The notes under the pieces were generated by a model. That model saw only the letters and a list, made by a program, of their open reading frames with translations, was not told the DNA's origin and ran no database searches. DNA of 44,636 nucleotides, taken from a virus. This document shows positions 41,606 through 44,636 of this stretch, piece by piece. The DNA lies in the IMG/VR virus record IMGVR_UViG_3300032315_001445, positions 1 to 44,636 of that record; one strand, 5' to 3'. A program made the position numbers and the translations under genes. Each line of letters begins with the position of its first letter. The first letter of the stretch is position 1.

Positions 41606-44600
41606 TATTTACTAAAATTACAGTATATATAACTCATAAAATCTTCTATGTCATAGTGTCTATCTACACTTAATATTTTGAGCATAGTCTTCATACTTTG
41701 AACATCATAGCCATAGTCAGCTATTCTTGTATCATTATACGCTTTTGTAAGCCTTTCTGTTATAGGGTCTATTTTAGGCATATAATCTATGTTATTACCA
41801 GTATTAGAGTTAGTAGTTTCAGTTAAACTAACTATATTTACTAAGGCTCTTTTTAATAGTGCACCATCTCTAACAGTAATACCCATAGATTTTAAAGTAT
41901 TTTCTAATAATTTATAAATTTTATTTATAAAACTAAGAAATAGATTATCTTCATTAAAATCTTTAATATTATTTAATAAATTTTTTACTTCATAAGAATC
42001 TAAAACAGCATTTACAAATTCGGATAAATCTTGTGGATTATTCTTTCCGTGATATTCTATAAAAGCATAGTATTTATCTCTTAATTCATTGAAATTAGTG
42101 CCTTTACTTAATACTTCTGGATTACTATTAACATTGCTAGTAAATTGCCTTAATGCTTCTGGACCTTTTCTAGCTGCTTCTACATATTGTTTATATAACT
42201 GTTCAAATAACAGTAATTCATCAATATCAAAGTTTTCTAATGCTCTAGGGTCTATAAGCATAGAAGTATCCCCCATTTTATATAATTGTAGAGCATTTCT
42301 AGCAGCTTTACGAATAGCATCTAGCTCTTTTATTACTCTTTTTTGATTTGGAGTAACAGGATTACGAGTTATTGGATTTAGTATATGATGTAATAATTCA
42401 TGTAACAAGTGCCTTTTAGTTTTGGCACTATCTGAAGCTGCAAATGTAACTGTTTTAGTAGTATTGTTGTAAGAATTAACAGCACCATACCCAGCCATTT
42501 GGTTTACTTTTAATCCATTTTTATCATTCTTAATGATACTATATATATAGGAGGCTAATGTATCCATATAAACATCATTAGTATCTTTTAATAAAATACT
42601 TTGAATTTCTTTTATAGATATATTATCTTTACTAGTTAATGCAGTATCAGTACTAACAGATGGTAGCATATCAAAATCCCCATCTTCAGCAGCATCTACA
42701 TATTTTATAGTATTATCAAACTTAATTAATTCGGATACAGGGTTATAAACATCATGAACAATCATATTATTAGGGTCATATTGAGTTATTCTAGGTGCAG
42801 TTGCTGTATCCATTACTTTATATACTCCTGAAGAATAATCAAATGCATATAAAAAATAATGACTAGCTGTTTTTTGTCCTTTAAGTTTAAAGCTAACTCT
42901 AATAACCGGCATAAACATACCATTTTTAATAACATTATCACTTTTAGGTATTAACTTAGCATAAATACTATTTTGTTTACTTTTTCTATCTTTAAAAGTA
43001 GTTATATTGCCATACAACTCACTATCTGGTGTAAAGTCATCATTAGTGCCCCCAGTAAATTTAAAGGCAGGGGCTTCTTCTGGATAATTTTGAAAAAATT
43101 GATATACAAATGGAGGTATTTTTAGAAATTTACCATCCCCAATAGATTCTAAACCAAATAATTCAGTATTATTATAATCCATATTACTAAGAGTAGTTAA
43201 AAACCCTGAATTTAATAATATAGTAGGAGGTATATATCTTACGTATTGCATAGCTTTTTGTATACCGCCACTTAAATAACTAGCTAATATGTAATCCATA
43301 CCTAATGCTACAGTTTCAGGATTGTTAAATAAATCAGCAAACCCTTGATAAGTACTTGTTTCATCAACACTTAATCCAGCAGCTCCATTATAAGTGACTA
43401 CTTTATATCTAGATTGTAGTAAATCTGTAACTGTATCTAGCTTATTTATAAATGAATTAGATAAGCCATATTTCTTTTTAGCTTCTTGTGTTCTAGTAAC
43501 TAAGCTTTTGTTGGTTGGAGTATCAATAAATAGCCTTTCTCTTTCTCTATTAAAATCTATATCTGACTGAGATATAGGTGTATCAGATAAATAAGAGTAC
43601 AATCTATTTAATGCCATTAAAAATAAGTAAGACTTAAATTCATTAAATATATCTTTTTTTCTTTCTGCTTCAGATTCTATACGTACTTCTTTTATTGCTC
43701 TTTTAGACATTAAAGAAATAAGTTTATACATTCCTTTGAAAGAATCGCTTTCTATACCTAATAAATCGTATGCATTTTTAGTATTAGCAAAGTAATGGGC
43801 ACTAAATAATGAGTAAAATATAGATAACCCAGATACATTATTTTTTAGTAAATCATCATACCCTATGACAGTTTTACTTCTTGAATAATCTTCTACTCGT
43901 TCTATTTTAGTATTAACATAGAATATAGTCTTTCCTAATCCTTTAGAGTGATTATTTATACTAGAAGCAATACTTTGAATAGTTTCTCCTAATTCAGTAG
44001 CTTTTATGAATCTTAGAAATACAGTTAAATTAATTTCTTTATAATTAATTGGTAATTGTTCTATAGCTGCATTACCACTAAACAAAGCAACATCTTTTAT
44101 TTGTTGTAATGGATAAGTATCAAATTGGTCTATATTTGAGTTTTCGGCTTCAAACCCAAATTGTTTTAGTGTTTCTAATTGTGCTTTTGCTTTAGCATCA
44201 GTTATAGATAATGGAGTTGTACTATCTCCATGCATAGATGCTTTTTCTATATAGTATTTTATAGAAGGCACATTTATTATGTATGAAATATCTTCTTCAC
44301 TATACCCTAATTCTAATAGAGCTATAATAGAAGGATAAAACATACTATTAATACCTAAACGAGAAAGTATTTGTTCTTTTTCTTCATCGACAGCAGCTGA
44401 TTGAAAAGCTTTATGACTATTATTTTTTAGTTCTCCATGTATATTATACTTGTAACTCATTGGTAATCGAGAATACCATACACCATTTACTTTTTTCTCT
44501 TGATATTCACTTGTTACATATACTCTTATAGGTACTTTTTTATCATTTAATATATCAAAGTAAATTCCTTCTAATTGAGAGTTATATGTATTAGATACTG

Positions 44601-44636
44601 AGAATACCCCAGTGCCGCCCTTACCTATACGAGATG
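41605..44636 (-). CDS. Giant protein with zincin metallopeptidase motif (partial, runs off window)
   Basis: At least 1009 residues. The frame is open from the window edge, and the 58 codons before the first ATG (44460) read as convincing protein (SRIGKGGTGVFSVSNTYN, then KKVNGVWYSRLPM), so the true start lies beyond 44636. A zinc-peptidase motif, HLLHELLHHIL, occurs about 687 residues after that ATG; HELLH supplies two zinc ligands and the catalytic Glu. The rest is mostly helical and unrecognised. The pairing with the other giant gene suggests a large virion or co-injected polyvalent protein that may cleave host or phage proteins. Confidence 0.7.
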   Translation of the reverse strand, partial: SRIGKGGTGVFSVSNTYNSQLEGIYFDILNDKKVPIRVYVTSEYQEKKVNGVWYSRLPMSYKYNIHGELKNNSHKAFQSAAVDEEKEQILSRLGINSMFYPSIIALLELGYSEEDISYIINVPSIKYYIEKASMHGDSTTPLSITDAKAKAQLETLKQFGFEAENSNIDQFDTYPLQQIKDVALFSGNAAIEQLPINYKEINLTVFLRFIKATELGETIQSIASSINNHSKGLGKTIFYVNTKIERVEDYSRSKTVIGYDDLLKNNVSGLSIFYSLFSAHYFANTKNAYDLLGIESDSFKGMYKLISLMSKRAIKEVRIESEAERKKDIFNEFKSYLFLMALNRLYSYLSDTPISQSDIDFNRERERLFIDTPTNKSLVTRTQEAKKKYGLSNSFINKLDTVTDLLQSRYKVVTYNGAAGLSVDETSTYQGFADLFNNPETVALGMDYILASYLSGGIQKAMQYVRYIPPTILLNSGFLTTLSNMDYNNTELFGLESIGDGKFLKIPPFVYQFFQNYPEEAPAFKFTGGTNDDFTPDSELYGNITTFKDRKSKQNSIYAKLIPKSDNVIKNGMFMPVIRVSFKLKGQKTASHYFLYAFDYSSGVYKVMDTATAPRITQYDPNNMIVHDVYNPVSELIKFDNTIKYVDAAEDGDFDMLPSVSTDTALTSKDNISIKEIQSILLKDTNDVYMDTLASYIYSIIKNDKNGLKVNQMAGYGAVNSYNNTTKTVTFAASDSAKTKRHLLHELLHHILNPITRNPVTPNQKRVIKELDAIRKAARNALQLYKMGDTSMLIDPRALENFDIDELLLFEQLYKQYVEAARKGPEALRQFTSNVNSNPEVLSKGTNFNELRDKYYAFIEYHGKNNPQDLSEFVNAVLDSYEVKNLLNNIKDFNEDNLFLSFINKIYKLLENTLKSMGITVRDGALLKRALVNIVSLTETTNSNTGNNIDYMPKIDPITERLTKAYNDTRIADYGYDVQSMKTMLKILSVDRHYDIEDFMSYIYCNFSK

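Noticed and set aside
44460-44460. ATG at 44460 (reverse strand) as true start of the metallopeptidase-bearing gene
   Set aside because: The same frame is open to the window edge, and the 58 preceding codons look clearly coding.

Overview
The window looks like part of a large, AT-rich genome of a tailed double-stranded DNA phage that infects a Bacteroidota host. Three observations support this. Start codons lack Shine-Dalgarno sequences and sit behind A/T-rich leaders. Many small proteins belong to uncharacterised families that I recognise from Bacteroidota phages (4093-7366). The layout is a long array of overlapping genes, a PolA/DnaB/primase replication block rich in self-splicing introns, a reverse-strand lysis cassette and two giant reverse-strand proteins. 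A Crassvirales-like (crAss-like) phage fits best, but this is inference: no capsid, portal or terminase gene lies in the window.

Layout. (1) Positions 1-2450 are RNA-rich: a structured non-coding stretch, a candidate large structured RNA (1024-1604), a tRNA with anticodon CAT that resembles tRNA-Ile, and several long hairpins. (2) Positions 2447-14287 (+) hold about 35 mostly tiny genes, often with ATGA or TAATG overlaps: a metallophosphoesterase, a DUF3307-like membrane protein broken by an in-frame TAG, a second copy of the structured RNA (7985-8295), a gene broken by an in-frame TGA, a membrane-anchored glucosaminidase-like protein and a MazG-like pyrophosphohydrolase. (3) Positions 14279-15357 (-) are a lysis cassette: small membrane coiled-coil protein, holin-like protein and Zn amidase. 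(4) Positions 15377-28419 (+) are the replication block: COOH-NH2 ligase, PolA, DnaB-like helicase, RecA-like ATPase, SSB-like protein and DnaG-like primase. The ligase, polymerase and helicase genes are each split by a group I intron carrying a homing endonuclease. (5) Positions 28416-34845 (+) are a contiguous amide-bond chemistry module: GGCT-like cyclotransferase, ATP-grasp ligase, a long class II glutamine amidotransferase, an amidoligase and a second class II glutamine amidotransferase. (6) Positions 34892-37529 (+) hold two PD-(D/E)XK nucleases, two unknown genes and an HTH protein. (7) After a hairpin terminator region, positions 37676-44636 (-) hold two giant proteins, one with a zincin HELLHH motif and running off the window. 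They are probably virion or co-injected proteins.

How it fits together. Regions 2-6 look like the early and replicative programme, read rightward. The lysis and giant proteins look late and are read leftward. The signals most worth following are the duplicated structured RNA, whose helices covary between the two copies; the ligase/amidotransferase module, whose product is unknown; and the three introns, each inserted in codons for a catalytic motif.
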